NCBI RefSeq assembly: GCF_001475935.1
Contig: NZ_LDQA01000056.1
Span: 1-64,000, forward strand
Direction: 5' to 3'
Origin: Aureimonas ureilytica
GTDB taxonomy: Bacteria; Pseudomonadota; Alphaproteobacteria; Rhizobiales; Rhizobiaceae
Length of the DNA: 64,000 nt
Shown: one piece after another, positions 29,054 through 38,679 of the stretch
How positions within the stretch are numbered: the first letter of the stretch is position 1
How the letters are laid out: each line of letters starts with the position of its first letter
Position numbers and translations under genes: made by a program
The notes under the pieces: generated by a model
Seen by the model: the letters and a program-made list of their open reading frames with translations, nothing else
The model's database searches: none
Told to the model about the DNA's origin: nothing

Positions 29054-29371
29054 TCAACGCGGTTCACTCTCGTCTTTCGGGCGGTTCTGCTCGAACGCAG
29101 CAAGCTTGTCGTCGCCCGCTTCCTTCTGGTGCAGGGCGCGCCATTCGTCATAGGGCATACCGTAGACGATCTCGCGCGACGCTTCCTTGCTCATCGTCTC
29201 GCCGCTGGCCTCGGCCGCGTCGCGATACCAGTTGGACAGGCAGTTGCGGCAGAAACCCGCCAGATTCATCAGGTCGATATTCTGCACGTCGCCGCGCGCG
29301 CGCAAATGATCGCGCAGGCGCCGGAAGACGGCGGCTTCGATCTCGATTTCCTGTTCGCGGCTGAGGCTCAT
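29054..29371 (-). CDS. DUF1244 protein
   Basis: 105 residues from the ATG at 29371 (MSLSREQEIEIEAAVFRRL), with an AAGGTG Shine-Dalgarno. The centre contains NLAGFCRNCLSNWYRDAAE, the Cys-x2-Cys signature of DUF1244, followed by MSKEASREIVYGMPYDEWRALHQ. The structure is helical and the function unknown; the family is widespread in alphaproteobacteria. The upstream extension to 29428 is rejected as it is Arg/Pro-rich. Confidence 0.88.
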   Translation of the reverse strand: MSLSREQEIEIEAAVFRRLRDHLRARGDVQNIDLMNLAGFCRNCLSNWYRDAAEASGETMSKEASREIVYGMPYDEWRALHQKEAGDDKLAAFEQNRPKDESEPR

Positions 29372-29570
29372 GGGACACCTTGGAAACGGGCGGCGAGGCG
29401 ACCGGGCCTCGCGCGGGAAGGATATCACTGGATATTGCGCGCCCGCTCCCGCGTCGCAAGGCCGGCGAAGCTTGCGCGAGGCCGGTCCTGCGCGGGCGGC
29501 CCTTGCTTTGCCGGCTTGTTCGCTTATGCCAGAACGGAACCGCTCGAACCCTTCCCCTCAAGGATCGCCC

Positions 29571-30041
29571 ATGCCGTTCCGTTCGATCAGGGGGCCGCGT
29601 GCTCCGGCCGTGGCCTTTTGTCTGGCCCTCGGCGCCTCCACTCTTGGCGCACCGGCGCTGTCTCGCCCCGCCCATGCCGATTTTCGCGTTTGCAACGGAA
29701 CCCAGACCCTGGTCGGCGTCGCCGTCGGCCAGCGCACGCCCGAGGGCTGGGTCAGCGAGGGCTGGTGGCGCATTCCGGCGACCACCTGTCGCTCCGTCGT
29801 GGAGGGCGAGCTGCACTCGCGCTACTATTATCTCTATGCCGAAGACGCCGAGGGGCTGGGCCGCTGGGCCGGCAAGGTCGATATGTGCATCGCCGAAAAC
29901 GAATTCCGTATCGTCGGTGTGAAGGATTGCTTCGCTCGCGGGTTCCAGAAGATGGGGTTCCGGGAGTATGACACCGGCGGACAAGGAAGCTGGATGGTTC
30001 AGCTCACCGAATCGCCTCGTGGGGAGACTCCCAAGCCATGA
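29571..30041 (+). CDS. Exported DUF1036 protein
   Basis: 156 residues. A signal peptide ends near AHADF, followed by the DUF1036 domain FRVCNGTQTLVGVAVGQR...WVSEGWWRIPATTC, with four or more cysteines probably paired in the periplasm. Function unknown. The ATG at 29571 has an AAGGA Shine-Dalgarno. Its stop codon overlaps the start of pyk (ATGA), so the two are translationally coupled, an arrangement I believe recurs in Hyphomicrobiales. Confidence 0.9.
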   Translation: MPFRSIRGPRAPAVAFCLALGASTLGAPALSRPAHADFRVCNGTQTLVGVAVGQRTPEGWVSEGWWRIPATTCRSVVEGELHSRYYYLYAEDAEGLGRWAGKVDMCIAENEFRIVGVKDCFARGFQKMGFREYDTGGQGSWMVQLTESPRGETPKP

Positions 30042-31474
30042 AACGCAACCGTCGAGTCAAGATTCTCGCCACCCTCGGGCCGGCCTCGTCCGACGAGGCC
30101 ATGATCCGCAAGCTGTTCGATGCAGGCGCGGACGTGTTCCGCATCAATATGAGCCATACCGAACATGACGCGATGCGCGAGCTGGTGCGCCGCATTCGCA
30201 ACGTCGAGGCAAGTGTCGGCCGCCCGATCGGCATTCTGGCCGACTTGCAGGGGCCGAAGCTGCGCGTCGGCAAGTTCAAGGACGGCAAGGTCGATCTCGC
30301 CCCCGGCGACATCATCACGCTGGACGACAACCCGGAGCCGGGCGACGCGACGCGCGTGTATCTGCCCCATCCCGATATTCTCGAATCGGTGCGCCCCGGC
30401 CATCGCCTCCTGATCGATGACGGTCGCCTCCATCTCGTGGCGCTGGAATGCGACGGGCGCTCGATCCGCTGCATGGTCGTCGCCGGCACGCGCATTTCCG
30501 ACAAGAAGGGCGTCAGCCTGCCCGACACGCTGCTGACCTCCGGCGCGCTGACCGACAAGGACCGGCGCGACCTCGACGCGGTTCTGGCCGAAAATGTCGA
30601 CTGGCTGGCGCTGAGCTTCATTCAGAGGCCCGAAGACCTGGCCGAGGCGCGCAAGCTTTCGCGTGGCCGCGTCGGCCTCCTTTCCAAGATCGAGAAGCCG
30701 CAGGCCGTCGAGCGGCTGGACGAGATCATCGAGATGTCGGACGCCATCATGGTGGCGCGCGGCGATCTCGGCGTCGAGATGCCGCTGGAGCAGGTGCCGG
30801 GCATTCAGAAGCGCATCACGCGCGCCGCGCGCCGCGCCGGCAAGCCCGTCGTGGTCGCGACCCAGATGCTGGAATCGATGATCACCGCGCCGGTGCCGAC
30901 GCGCGCCGAAGTGTCCGACGTGTCGATCGCCGTGTTCGAAGGTGCGGACGCGGTCATGCTGTCGGCCGAATCGGCGGCCGGCCAGTATCCGGTCGAGGCC
31001 GTCGCCACCATGGATCGCATCGCGGTCGAGGTGGAGAAGGACCCGCTTTATTCCGGCATCATCTTCGCCCAGCGCCCGACCGCCGAGCCGACGGGCGCGG
31101 ACGCCGTGTCGCTCGCCGCGCGCCAGATCGCCGAAACGCTGAAAGTGGCGGCCATCGTCACCTATACCGGCTCGGGCGCTTCGGGCCTGCGCATGTCGCG
31201 CGAGCGCCCGCAGATTCCGATCCTGCCGCTGTCGCCGATCGAGAGCACCGTGCGCCGCCTCAGCCTCGGCTGGGGTCTCCATTGCATCATTTCCGAAGAT
31301 GCGAAGGACATGGAAGACATGGTCGACAAGGCGTGCCGCCTCGCCGTCGAGCACGGCTTCGCCCAGCCCGGCGAGCGCATCATCGTGACTGCGGGCGTGC
31401 CGCTCGGCACACCGGGCGCGACCAATATGATCCGCATTGCCTATGTCGGCTCGGACGGCGCGCACGCGGCCTGA
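30038..31474 (+). CDS. pyk: Pyruvate kinase
   Basis: 478 residues. Catalyses phosphoenolpyruvate + ADP to pyruvate + ATP. N-terminal signature RRVKILATLGPASS, the active-site segment GLLSKIEKPQAVERLDEI with catalytic Lys, and MVARGDLGVEMP for metal binding are present, as is the substrate segment ATQMLESM. Complete length for the type II enzyme. It overlaps the DUF1036 gene by four bases and ends at a strong terminator. Confidence 0.97.
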   Translation: MKRNRRVKILATLGPASSDEAMIRKLFDAGADVFRINMSHTEHDAMRELVRRIRNVEASVGRPIGILADLQGPKLRVGKFKDGKVDLAPGDIITLDDNPEPGDATRVYLPHPDILESVRPGHRLLIDDGRLHLVALECDGRSIRCMVVAGTRISDKKGVSLPDTLLTSGALTDKDRRDLDAVLAENVDWLALSFIQRPEDLAEARKLSRGRVGLLSKIEKPQAVERLDEIIEMSDAIMVARGDLGVEMPLEQVPGIQKRITRAARRAGKPVVVATQMLESMITAPVPTRAEVSDVSIAVFEGADAVMLSAESAAGQYPVEAVATMDRIAVEVEKDPLYSGIIFAQRPTAEPTGADAVSLAARQIAETLKVAAIVTYTGSGASGLRMSRERPQIPILPLSPIESTVRRLSLGWGLHCIISEDAKDMEDMVDKACRLAVEHGFAQPGERIIVTAGVPLGTPGATNMIRIAYVGSDGAHAA

Positions 31475-31498
31475 CCGGCCCTATCCCTCAGAATTCAG

Positions 31499-31526
31499 AA
31501 AGGCCGCGTTCGTTGCGGCCTTTTTT
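31499..31526 (+). terminator. Terminator of pyk
   Basis: A 9-bp stem AAAGGCCGC/GCGGCCTTT with a 7-base loop followed by six T, 24 bases after the pyk stop codon. Confidence 0.9.
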
Positions 31527-31557
31527 ATGGGTGGTGCCGGCGGGCACGGGATGCGTG

Positions 31558-32166
31558 TCAGGCGCGTTCGCCGGCGAGAGCGTCGGAGAGCTTGAGCGCG
31601 GCGTCCTGCGCGTCCTTGAGGGCAGGGTAGATGTCGAGAACCCGCAGATAGGTTTGCAGGGCTTGGCGATCCCGGCCCATTTCCTCCTGCATGGCGGCGA
31701 GCCCCATGAGCGATGCGAAATGCCGCGGCTCGCGCCTGAGTGTTTCCTCCACATCCGCCGTCGCCAGCCCGTAGCGATCCTGCGCGTAATGGACGGTCGC
31801 GCGGCGGTTCCAGGCTTCGGGGAAGGTCGGCTGGAGCACGATGGCCTGATCCAGAAGATCGAGCGCGGCTGCCATGTTCTTGGCGGCGACGGCGCTGGCG
31901 GCGCGCTGCATCAGAAGATCGGTCGTCGCGCTGCCGCTGGCCTGCCATTCGGCCTGGATCTGGTTTGCCAGCGTCTCGGCGCGCGCGGGGTCCTGTTCGC
32001 GTTTCAGCCGCGCGAACAGCGCATCCAGCCGGCCCGCATGGTCGCTGGGAAGTGCCTCGGCCGCCGGCTGGGGCGCGGGCGGGGCTGGCGGCGTCGCCTC
32101 CCCTTGCGCCCAGGCGGGCAGGGCGGCGAGTGCGAGAAGGGCGAGAGGATAAGCAAAGGCGCGCAT
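31558..32166 (-). CDS. Exported TPR-repeat protein
   Basis: 202 residues. A signal peptide (MRAFAYPLALLALAALPAWAQ) and Pro/Ala-rich spacer precede about three tetratricopeptide repeats (residues 80-190; e.g. DLLDQAIVLQPTFPEAWNRRATVHYAQ). It is a periplasmic scaffold protein of unknown partner. Convergent with pyk. Confidence 0.85.
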   Translation of the reverse strand: MRAFAYPLALLALAALPAWAQGEATPPAPPAPQPAAEALPSDHAGRLDALFARLKREQDPARAETLANQIQAEWQASGSATTDLLMQRAASAVAAKNMAAALDLLDQAIVLQPTFPEAWNRRATVHYAQDRYGLATADVEETLRREPRHFASLMGLAAMQEEMGRDRQALQTYLRVLDIYPALKDAQDAALKLSDALAGERA

Positions 32167-32378
32167 GGGACGAGCTTAGTCTTCGCCTGCGCGTCGTCAA
32201 TCGTCCATGTGCGAGGTCGAGGCCTGCGCTCGTCGCGCGGATCGGACGTCTGGGGATGTGGAGCGCGCCGGGGAATGTCGTAAGGCGCTTGACCCTTGAG
32301 CGTCGGGCGGGTGGGGAGGTGGGAGTCGGCCTTCCCCAAAGAGCGCGACCAGCCGCACCCCGCCGGAAACAGCCCAAA

Positions 32379-32409
32379 CGAAAAAGGCCGGCTTGAAAGC
32401 CGGCCTTGA
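32379..32409 (-). terminator. Terminator of rpmJ
   Basis: A perfect 9-bp stem (32384-32392 with 32399-32407), followed on the minus strand by a run of five T. It lies six bases beyond the rpmJ stop. Confidence 0.88.
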
Positions 32410-32414
32410 TCTCG

Positions 32415-32540
32415 TCAGCCCTGACGCGCCTTGAAGCGCGGAGCCTGCTTGTTGATGATGTAGATGCGGCCCTTGCGACGAACCAGGCGGTTGGCGCGGT
32501 GGCGGCCCTTGAGCGACTTCAGCGAGTTCTTGATCTTCAT
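32415..32540 (-). CDS. rpmJ: 50S ribosomal protein L36, zinc-free type
   Basis: 41 residues ([20 protein letters not shown]...), the standard alphaproteobacterial form. The four zinc ligands of classical L36 (three Cys and one His) are absent, as in the E. coli YkgO paralogue, so this is a zinc-independent protein. The start is the ATG at 32540; the upstream frame is spacer. It lies between the purEK terminator and its own terminator, so it is transcribed separately. Confidence 0.96.
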   Translation of the reverse strand: MKIKNSLKSLKGRHRANRLVRRKGRIYIINKQAPRFKARQG

Positions 32541-32596
32541 GGGTTTGACCGTCGGTGTGGATGGCGACGATCGGATGGTCCGCTCTGCCGCACAAT

Positions 32597-32620
32597 GAAA
32601 AACGCGCCCAAGGGGCGCGT
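32597..32620 (-). terminator. Terminator of the DUF465-purE-purK operon
   Basis: An 8-bp GC-rich stem ACGCGCCC/GGGCGCGT with a 3-base loop, followed on the minus strand by five T. It lies about 70 bases past the purK stop and before rpmJ. Confidence 0.85.
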
Positions 32621-32689
32621 CTGCCTGGGGGGTTCGATAGCGTCCGCGGCGGTTTCTGTCAACCATGTGACCGTCGCGGACCCTTAATG

Positions 32690-33778
32690 TCAGGGCGCGG
32701 ATCGCGGAGAAACCCGCGTGAAATGGCCCATTTTTCGCCCCGGACGGGCTTCCGCCTTGCCATAGAGCGTCAGCATCACGTCAGCTTCGCGCAGCAGCGG
32801 CAAGGCGCGCTCCACATCCTGGCCGATGAGATTCTCCATCACGCAGTCGCTGTGGCGCTTGGGATCGCCGAGCGGCAGGCCGGCCACGGCGCGGATATGC
32901 TGCTCGAACTGCGAGACCGTGCAGGCCGCTTCCGTCCAGTGGCCGGAATTGTGAACGCGCGGCGCGATCTCGTTGACCAGAAGCTCGCCGTCCCGGCCGA
33001 CGAAGAACTCGACGCCGATGACGCCGACATAGTTCAACTTGTCGAGAATCGCACGGGCGATCGCGCTGGCGGCCTCCGCCTGCTCGGGGCGCACGCTCGC
33101 GGGCACGGTGGAGCTTTTGAGGATGCCGAGGCCATGAACGTTCTCGGCCGGATCGTAGGCGGCGAAGCTGCCGTCCTGCCCCCGCGCGGCGATCACGGAA
33201 ATCTCACGCTCGAAGGCGATCTTCTTTTCGAGAATCGAGGGAACGCCGCCCAGACTGTCGAACGCCTCGCCATGCGTGCCGTTCTCTCGCAGCACCGCCT
33301 GACCCTTGCCGTCATAGCCGAGGCGGCGGGTCTTCAGGATGCAGTCGCCGCCGAGATCCAGAAAGGCGTGGTCGAGTTCAGGCGCGTCGTCCACCGCCCG
33401 CCAGGGTGCGGTGCGAATGCCCGTGCCGTTCAGGAAGGCCTTTTCGACCACGCGGTCCTGCGCGACTTCCAACGCTTCCGGCGGCGGAAAGACGGGCACG
33501 ATATGGCTGAGCGCGCGCACGGGCGCGACGGGCACGTTCTCGAACTCGTAGGTGACGACCGCGACGCTGGCGGCCAGACGCTCCAGCGCCTCCCGGTCGT
33601 CATAGGCGGCTGTTATCGTCTCGTTCGCCAACTGTGCGGCCGGGCAGGCGGCATCGGGATCGAGCACGATCGTGCGATAGCCGAGGCGGGCTGCGGCCGA
33701 CACCATCATGCGGCCAAGCTGGCCGCCGCCGATCATGCCGATCGTGGCGCCGGGCGGAAGCGGGAAGGACGTCTTCAA
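32690..33778 (-). CDS. purK: N5-carboxyaminoimidazole ribonucleotide synthase
   Basis: 362-residue ATP-grasp enzyme converting AIR, bicarbonate and ATP to N5-CAIR in purine synthesis. The N-terminal [13 protein letters not shown] and ATP-grasp core ([39 protein letters not shown]) are intact. The start is assigned to a TTG at 33778 that overlaps the purE stop as TTGA; the longer frame into purE is an out-of-frame reading. Partner of PurE. Confidence 0.95.
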   Translation of the reverse strand: MKTSFPLPPGATIGMIGGGQLGRMMVSAAARLGYRTIVLDPDAACPAAQLANETITAAYDDREALERLAASVAVVTYEFENVPVAPVRALSHIVPVFPPPEALEVAQDRVVEKAFLNGTGIRTAPWRAVDDAPELDHAFLDLGGDCILKTRRLGYDGKGQAVLRENGTHGEAFDSLGGVPSILEKKIAFEREISVIAARGQDGSFAAYDPAENVHGLGILKSSTVPASVRPEQAEAASAIARAILDKLNYVGVIGVEFFVGRDGELLVNEIAPRVHNSGHWTEAACTVSQFEQHIRAVAGLPLGDPKRHSDCVMENLIGQDVERALPLLREADVMLTLYGKAEARPGRKMGHFTRVSPRSAP

Positions 33779-34302
33779 TGGCTGGCTCCCGCTTTCGGCT
33801 CTGCCGCGGGCTCGTCGCTCGGACGCTCGGCCACGGCGTCGGTCTGGCGCTGGCGCCACTGGTCGAGCCGCTCGGCGAGACCTGAATCATGCAGCGCGAG
33901 CACGCTGGCCGCCAGAAGCGCGGCGTTCACCGCGCCGGCGCGGCCGATGGCGAGCGTGCCGACGGGAATGCCGGCGGGCATCTGGACGATCGACAGGAGG
34001 CTGTCCTCGCCCGACAAGGCGCGGCTTTCCACCGGCACGCCAAATACGGGGAGCGGGGTCATGGAGGCGGTCATGCCCGGCAGATGCGCCGCGCCGCCCG
34101 CGCCCGCGATCACGACCTGAAAGCCGGCCGCCTTCGCGCCCTTGGCAAACGCCACGAGCCGGTCGGGCGTGCGATGGGCGGAGACGATGCGCGCGTCATA
34201 GGCGATGCCGAGCGCGTCCAGCGTGTCGGCGGCATGTTTCATGGTCGCCCAGTCGGACTGGCTGCCCATGATGATGGCGACGGGGGAAGGGGCTGACGTC
34301 AC
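33775..34302 (-). CDS. purE: N5-carboxyaminoimidazole ribonucleotide mutase
   Basis: 175 residues. Isomerises N5-CAIR to CAIR. Motifs [21 protein letters not shown] and [12 protein letters not shown] are the class I PurE active site; a short charged C-terminal extension ([10 protein letters not shown]) follows. The start is a GTG at 34302 overlapping the DUF465 gene stop codon (GTGA). Operon order: DUF465, purE, purK. Confidence 0.96.
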   Translation of the reverse strand: MTSAPSPVAIIMGSQSDWATMKHAADTLDALGIAYDARIVSAHRTPDRLVAFAKGAKAAGFQVVIAGAGGAAHLPGMTASMTPLPVFGVPVESRALSGEDSLLSIVQMPAGIPVGTLAIGRAGAVNAALLAASVLALHDSGLAERLDQWRQRQTDAVAERPSDEPAAEPKAGASH

Positions 34303-34502
34303 GCGGTCAGATCCGGGATGACCTGATCTTCGATGTCCTGAAGCCGGTCCTTGATGACGAGCTTCTTCTTCTTCATGCGCTGGACCGCGAGCCGGTCGCA
34401 GCCCGTGGCTTCCATCGCGTTGATGGCCAAGTCGAAATCCATATGCTCCTGCCGGAGCCGCGCCAATTGCAGTCTGAGTTCGGCCTGTTCCTGATCCGCC
34501 AC
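34299..34502 (-). CDS. DUF465 (YdcH-like) small protein
   Basis: 67 residues of helical hairpin, [43 protein letters not shown]. The MKKKKLxxKD core is the DUF465 signature. Function unknown. First gene of the purEK transcript, coupled by a GTGA overlap. A second DUF465 gene lies divergently at 34744. Confidence 0.9.
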   Translation of the reverse strand: MADQEQAELRLQLARLRQEHMDFDLAINAMEATGCDRLAVQRMKKKKLVIKDRLQDIEDQVIPDLTA

Positions 34503-34743
34503 TCCGGTCCCCTCGAACGCTTCCCACGGCCGCTCGCCCGGCCGGAGCCGGGCACGCGGACAGCGCCCGGTTCAGGCCGGGCATATCCTATTCACGAAAT
34601 CTCGTACCAGTCTCGCTCAAAAATCGAAACCCGGCACTTGATCCTCATTCGACAGTGCAAAGCTTATGTGACACTTTCCTATCGTCCACAGCGGTTCCCT
34701 TCGGGTGCCGGTGGGAGGAAAGCAGTCAGAAGGAGCCTCAGGA

Positions 34744-34917
34744 ATGCCTTTGGATGCCCATCTTGCGACTTTGCAGCAGCGCCACTCGGCGCTTGAGCAG
34801 GAACTGGCGGCCGCTAAGACCAAGCCCGCTATCAGTGACAACGAGTTGCAGGACCTCAAGCGGCGCAAGCTGCTTCTGAAGGATGAGATGGAGCGCCTGC
34901 GCGCCTCCGCTCACTGA
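34744..34917 (+). CDS. DUF465 small protein, second copy
   Basis: 57 residues with the helical hairpin HLATLQQRHSALEQELAAAKTKPAISDNELQDLKRRKLLLKDEMERL. The LKRRKLLLKDE core marks DUF465. A GGAG Shine-Dalgarno precedes the ATG. It is divergent from the copy at 34299-34502; the two share the family but little identity. Function unknown. Confidence 0.85.
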   Translation: MPLDAHLATLQQRHSALEQELAAAKTKPAISDNELQDLKRRKLLLKDEMERLRASAH

Positions 34918-35088
34918 CGTGACCCCCCTGTTTGGCTAGGTGGAAGGGCGTGGCCATGGCTGCGCCCTTTCTCTTGAAAGCGCCCCGGCAAGGGCCGCTA
35001 GGCGGGCAAATCTCTTGTAGTGTTGCCGCAATGCGTATTTACAGAACTCGAAACCGGGCCACACCGCTCGGGCCACCATGAGTTCGAC

Positions 35089-35748
35089 ATGACCGACGAC
35101 GCGCCGATCCGCCCCCGACTGGTTCTCGCCACGACCCTTTTGCCCGATGGCCCCGAGGGGCTGGAGCGCCTGCGCGAGGCCTTGTCCGCCGGAGATGTCG
35201 CCTCCGTGTTTCTCGACCCGGCGGGCCGGGCCGACGCGGCGTTTCAAGATTTCTGCGAAGCCGCGGTTCCGATCGTGCAGGAGGCGGGCGCTGCCGCCAT
35301 CGTCGCCGAGGACACGCGCTGCGCCGGCCGCGTGAAGGCCGACGGATTCCACACATCAGGCGGCTCGATCGAAGCTTTGGGCGAGGCCATGGCCCGCTTT
35401 TCGCCGCGCCTCATCGTCGGCGCCTCGGGCTTCAACACGCGACATGACGCGCTGGAAGCGGGCGAGCGGATGCCCGACTACGTCCTGTTCGGCAAGCTCG
35501 GCGCCGATGGCGACGCCGAGCCGCATCGCCGCAACGTCGAGTTGGGCGGCTGGTGGTCCTCGATCGTCGAGATCCCCTGCATCGTTCAGGGCGGCGGCGA
35601 TCTGGCGACGCTTCCCCAGGCCATCGCCACGGGTGCCGAGTTCATTCTCCTGTCGCGCGCCATTTTCGGCGAGGCCGAGGGCGTCGCCGCCCGCGTCACG
35701 GAGGCCAACCGCCTGTTCGACGAGGCGGCGGCGGTGGAGGCCGCCTGA
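35089..35748 (+). CDS. Thiamine-phosphate-synthase-like (TenI/ThiE fold) protein
   Basis: 219 residues of TIM-barrel type. Segments such as LVLATTLLPDGPEGLERLREALSAGDVASVFLD, AAIVAEDTRCAGRVKADGFH and the phosphate-binding end CIVQGGGDLATLPQAIATGAEFILLSRAIF resemble ThiE/TenI proteins. Several ThiE catalytic residues are hard to locate, so it may be a paralogue with another role rather than true ThiE. It is followed after 2 bases by the Sel1 gene, implying one operon. Confidence 0.7.
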   Translation: MTDDAPIRPRLVLATTLLPDGPEGLERLREALSAGDVASVFLDPAGRADAAFQDFCEAAVPIVQEAGAAAIVAEDTRCAGRVKADGFHTSGGSIEALGEAMARFSPRLIVGASGFNTRHDALEAGERMPDYVLFGKLGADGDAEPHRRNVELGGWWSSIVEIPCIVQGGGDLATLPQAIATGAEFILLSRAIFGEAEGVAARVTEANRLFDEAAAVEAA

Positions 35749-35750
35749 TC

Positions 35751-36914
35751 ATGCGCGCGCGGCCCTCTGCCCTGTGCCTCGTCTCGGTTTTGGCCCTTTT
35801 AGCGAGCCCCGCTTTGGCGCAGGAGAGCGCCGGTGGGGGCGTTCCGGGCGTGGCCGTTCCGCCCAGCACGCTTCTGCCCCTCCAGGCCGCGCCGACGCCC
35901 TTCGAGCTGCCGGGCGAGGCCGAGGCGCTGCAAGGCCCGCTCGACGTGCCGCCCGCCGCCGCAGCGCTCGCTCCGCCGCGCTTTCTGCCGACGCCGCTCG
36001 GCCCCGCCCCAGGGGAGGGCAAGGCGCTGGCCGGCGTGTCGCTGTCGGATGCGCCCGCCGTGCCCGGCGACATGGAGCCCGCGTCGCCCACGGCCGAGGC
36101 CTATGGCGCGTTCCAGCGCGGCTATTATCTTTCGGCCATGCGCTTGGCCGAGCCGCTCGCCAATCTCGGCGATCCGGCGGCGCAGACGCTGCTGGGTGAA
36201 ATCTACGCGCGCGGCCTCGGCGTGCCGCGCGACGAAAAGGAATCGGCGCGCTGGTACGCCATCGCCGCCAAGGCGGGCGTCGCCGAAGCCCAGTTCCGCT
36301 ATGCGCTGATCCTGCTCGAGGGCAAGGCGGCCGAGCGGGACGACGCGACCGCGCGCGACTTAATGAAGGCGGCGGCCGACTCGGGCAATCCGCTGGCGGC
36401 CTTCAATTATGGCCAGATGCTGATCCAGTCCGCGCCGACGGGCGGCTTCGGCGATGCGATCACCTATTTCCGCATGGCCGCCGACAAGGGCGTGCCGGAC
36501 GCCGAATATGCGCTGTCGCAGCTCTATGCCTATGGCAAGGGCGTCGAGAAAAAGGACGACGCGCAGGCGCGCCACTGGTTGCAGGAAGCGGCTCGTTCTG
36601 GCCACGACCTCGCGCAGATCGAACTCGGCATCTGGCTCATCAACGGGCGCGGCGGCCCGGCCGACCCGACTGAGGGCTTTCTTTGGCTGAAAGGCGCGGC
36701 CGAGCGAGGCAATCCGATCGCGGTCAACCGAATCGCCCATCTCTACAAGGACGGGGTCGGTACGCCACGCGACCGTGTCCAGGCCGCCAAATGGGTGGTG
36801 CTCGCCCGCCGCGCGTCGAATTCCGACTCCGGCCTCGACATCTGGTTCCGGGGCCTGCCCGAGGCCGAGCAGAAGTCCGCGCTGGAGGCGGCGAACCGTT
36901 TTCGCGCGGGATGA
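35751..36914 (+). CDS. Exported Sel1-repeat protein
   Basis: 387 residues. A signal peptide ends near PALAQE, then a 90-residue Pro/Ala-rich stretch, then six or so Sel1-like repeats (e.g. AAQTLLGEIYARGLGVPRDEKESARWYAIAAKAG). Such solenoids mediate protein-protein contacts; ExoR of rhizobia is a periplasmic relative by fold. No partner is evident here. Two bases after the thiE-like gene. Confidence 0.85.
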   Translation: MRARPSALCLVSVLALLASPALAQESAGGGVPGVAVPPSTLLPLQAAPTPFELPGEAEALQGPLDVPPAAAALAPPRFLPTPLGPAPGEGKALAGVSLSDAPAVPGDMEPASPTAEAYGAFQRGYYLSAMRLAEPLANLGDPAAQTLLGEIYARGLGVPRDEKESARWYAIAAKAGVAEAQFRYALILLEGKAAERDDATARDLMKAAADSGNPLAAFNYGQMLIQSAPTGGFGDAITYFRMAADKGVPDAEYALSQLYAYGKGVEKKDDAQARHWLQEAARSGHDLAQIELGIWLINGRGGPADPTEGFLWLKGAAERGNPIAVNRIAHLYKDGVGTPRDRVQAAKWVVLARRASNSDSGLDIWFRGLPEAEQKSALEAANRFRAG

Positions 36915-37009
36915 CGGCTTTGAAGCTTGTGCGGACTTGAACAAATCGGGCTTTTGTGGTTCCAAGCCCGCTTGCATCCCCTGACAATTTCCGAAAGCCG
37001 TCCCGTTTC

Positions 37010-37573
37010 ATGAAGATCAACGGAAGCGAAATCCGTCCCGGCTATGTCATCGAACATGCCGGTGGCCTCTGGGCCGCCGTGAAGACGGCCCATGTGAAGC
37101 CGGGCAAGGGCGGCGCGTTCAACCAGGTCGAGCTGAAGAACCTGATCGACGGCACCAAGCTGAACGAGCGCTTCCGCGCTTCCGAGTCGGTCGAGCGCAT
37201 CCATCTCGATCTCAACGACTATCAGTTCCTCTATGCCGAGGGCGAGAACCTCGTCTTTATGGACAATGAGAGCTACGAGCAGCTCGAACTCCAGAAGGAT
37301 TTCGTGGGCGACCGCGCCGCCTTTCTGCAGGACGGCATGAAGGTGACGGTGCAGAGCCACGAGGGCCGCCCCATCGGCATTTCGCTGCCCGATCAGGTCG
37401 TGCTCGCGGTGGCGGAAGCCGATCCCGTCGTGCGCGGGCAGACGGCCGCGTCCTCCTACAAACCGGCCATCACGGAAAACGGGTTGCGTGTGATGGTGCC
37501 GCCCTTCGTGGAAGCGGGCGAGCGCATCGTGGTCGACACCAACGAGATCACCTACGTCCGCCGCGCGGACTGA
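37010..37573 (+). CDS. efp: Elongation factor P, canonical alphaproteobacterial form
   Basis: 187 residues. The start [21 protein letters not shown] and the loop [16 protein letters not shown] (K33 at the tip) match the usual rhizobial EF-P. Domains II and III end [24 protein letters not shown]. Upstream of suhB, a neighbour pair common in the order. The ATG at 37010 is chosen since the upstream frame is spacer. It is the second EF-P in this window; which of the two is modified by EpmA is unknown. Confidence 0.96.
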   Translation: MKINGSEIRPGYVIEHAGGLWAAVKTAHVKPGKGGAFNQVELKNLIDGTKLNERFRASESVERIHLDLNDYQFLYAEGENLVFMDNESYEQLELQKDFVGDRAAFLQDGMKVTVQSHEGRPIGISLPDQVVLAVAEADPVVRGQTAASSYKPAITENGLRVMVPPFVEAGERIVVDTNEITYVRRAD

Positions 37574-37585
37574 CCGAACCCGTTC

Positions 37586-37622
37586 AACCGGGCGGGCCGC
37601 CTTGAAAGGCCCGGCCGGTTTC
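37586..37622 (+). terminator. Terminator of the canonical efp
   Basis: A 13-position stem with one mismatch (37586-37598 with 37608-37620), ending in a short T-run, a few bases after the efp stop. Confidence 0.7.
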
Positions 37623-37694
37623 GCATCTCCGCAGCGTGCCCTTTGGTGCGCGCCGCGTGTTCTTTGTCACGATTGAAGAAAGTTGTCCCAAGCC

Positions 37695-38528
37695 ATGGCC
37701 CGTTCGGCATTGATGAACGTCATGACGCAGGCCGCCATGAAGGCTGGCCGCTCGCTGACCCGCGATTTCGGCGAAGTCCAGAACCTTCAGGTGTCCATGA
37801 AGGGCCCGGCGGACTTCGTGTCCAATGCCGACCGCAAGGCCGAAGAGATCGTTTTCCAGGAACTCTCGCGCGCCCGCCCCGAATGGGGTTTCCTTATGGA
37901 AGAGCGCGGCACCGTCGAAGGGCGCGACCCGCAGCACCGCTGGATCGTCGATCCCCTGGACGGCACGACCAACTTTCTTCACGGCATTCCGATGTTCGCC
38001 ATTTCGATCGCGCTGGAGCGCGACGGGCAGATCGTGGCGGGCGTCATCTTCAACCCGGCGCTGGACGAGCTTTACACAGCGGAGAAGGGCGGCGGCGCCT
38101 TCCTGAACGATCGCCGCCTGCGCGTCGCTGCCCGTGCCAAGCTGCCTGAATCCGTGATCGCGACGGGCATGCCCTTCCTCGGCCATGGCGATCATGCGCG
38201 CTTCCTGTTCGAATCGCGCCAGATCATGGCGGAGACGGCCGGCATCCGGCGCATGGGCGCGGCTTCGCTCGATCTCGGCTATGTCGCGGCCGGGCGCTTC
38301 GACGGCTTCTGGGAGCATGAGCTGAAGCCCTGGGACATCGCGGCCGGTTCGCTTCTGGTGCGCGAGGCCGGCGGCTTCGTCACCGACACGGAGGGCGCGA
38401 AGTTCGACGTCATGCAGGGCGATATCTGCTGCGGCAACGAGCTGATCCACCGCCAGCTTCTCGCCGAACTCAAGAAGGCCAACACGGCCCATCGCGGCGG
38501 CGGGGAGCCGGTGGCCGCCAAGGGCTGA
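37695..38528 (+). CDS. suhB: Inositol-1-monophosphatase family protein
   Basis: 277 residues. Metal-binding motifs WIVDPLDGTTNFLHG (residues 90-105) and WDIAAGSLLVREAGG near the C-terminus define the IMPase family; EER in FLMEERG supplies the first metal ligand. Dephosphorylates inositol phosphates; in enteric bacteria SuhB also joins rRNA antitermination. The ATG at 37695 is preferred over a TTG at 37683. Confidence 0.93.
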   Translation: MARSALMNVMTQAAMKAGRSLTRDFGEVQNLQVSMKGPADFVSNADRKAEEIVFQELSRARPEWGFLMEERGTVEGRDPQHRWIVDPLDGTTNFLHGIPMFAISIALERDGQIVAGVIFNPALDELYTAEKGGGAFLNDRRLRVAARAKLPESVIATGMPFLGHGDHARFLFESRQIMAETAGIRRMGAASLDLGYVAAGRFDGFWEHELKPWDIAAGSLLVREAGGFVTDTEGAKFDVMQGDICCGNELIHRQLLAELKKANTAHRGGGEPVAAKG

Positions 38529-38679
38529 GCCGAGCGCGCGTTGGCAAGCTCCGATTCACCAAGTGCTTGACAACACGCGACATTGGCTGGCGCTGGCCGG
38601 CGCGGCGGGTTAGAAGAACATTCCACCGTTCCGGCCCGGCCGCGCGGCGTCCAGCTGTCGGCGATGCGGATGAGGCGTC

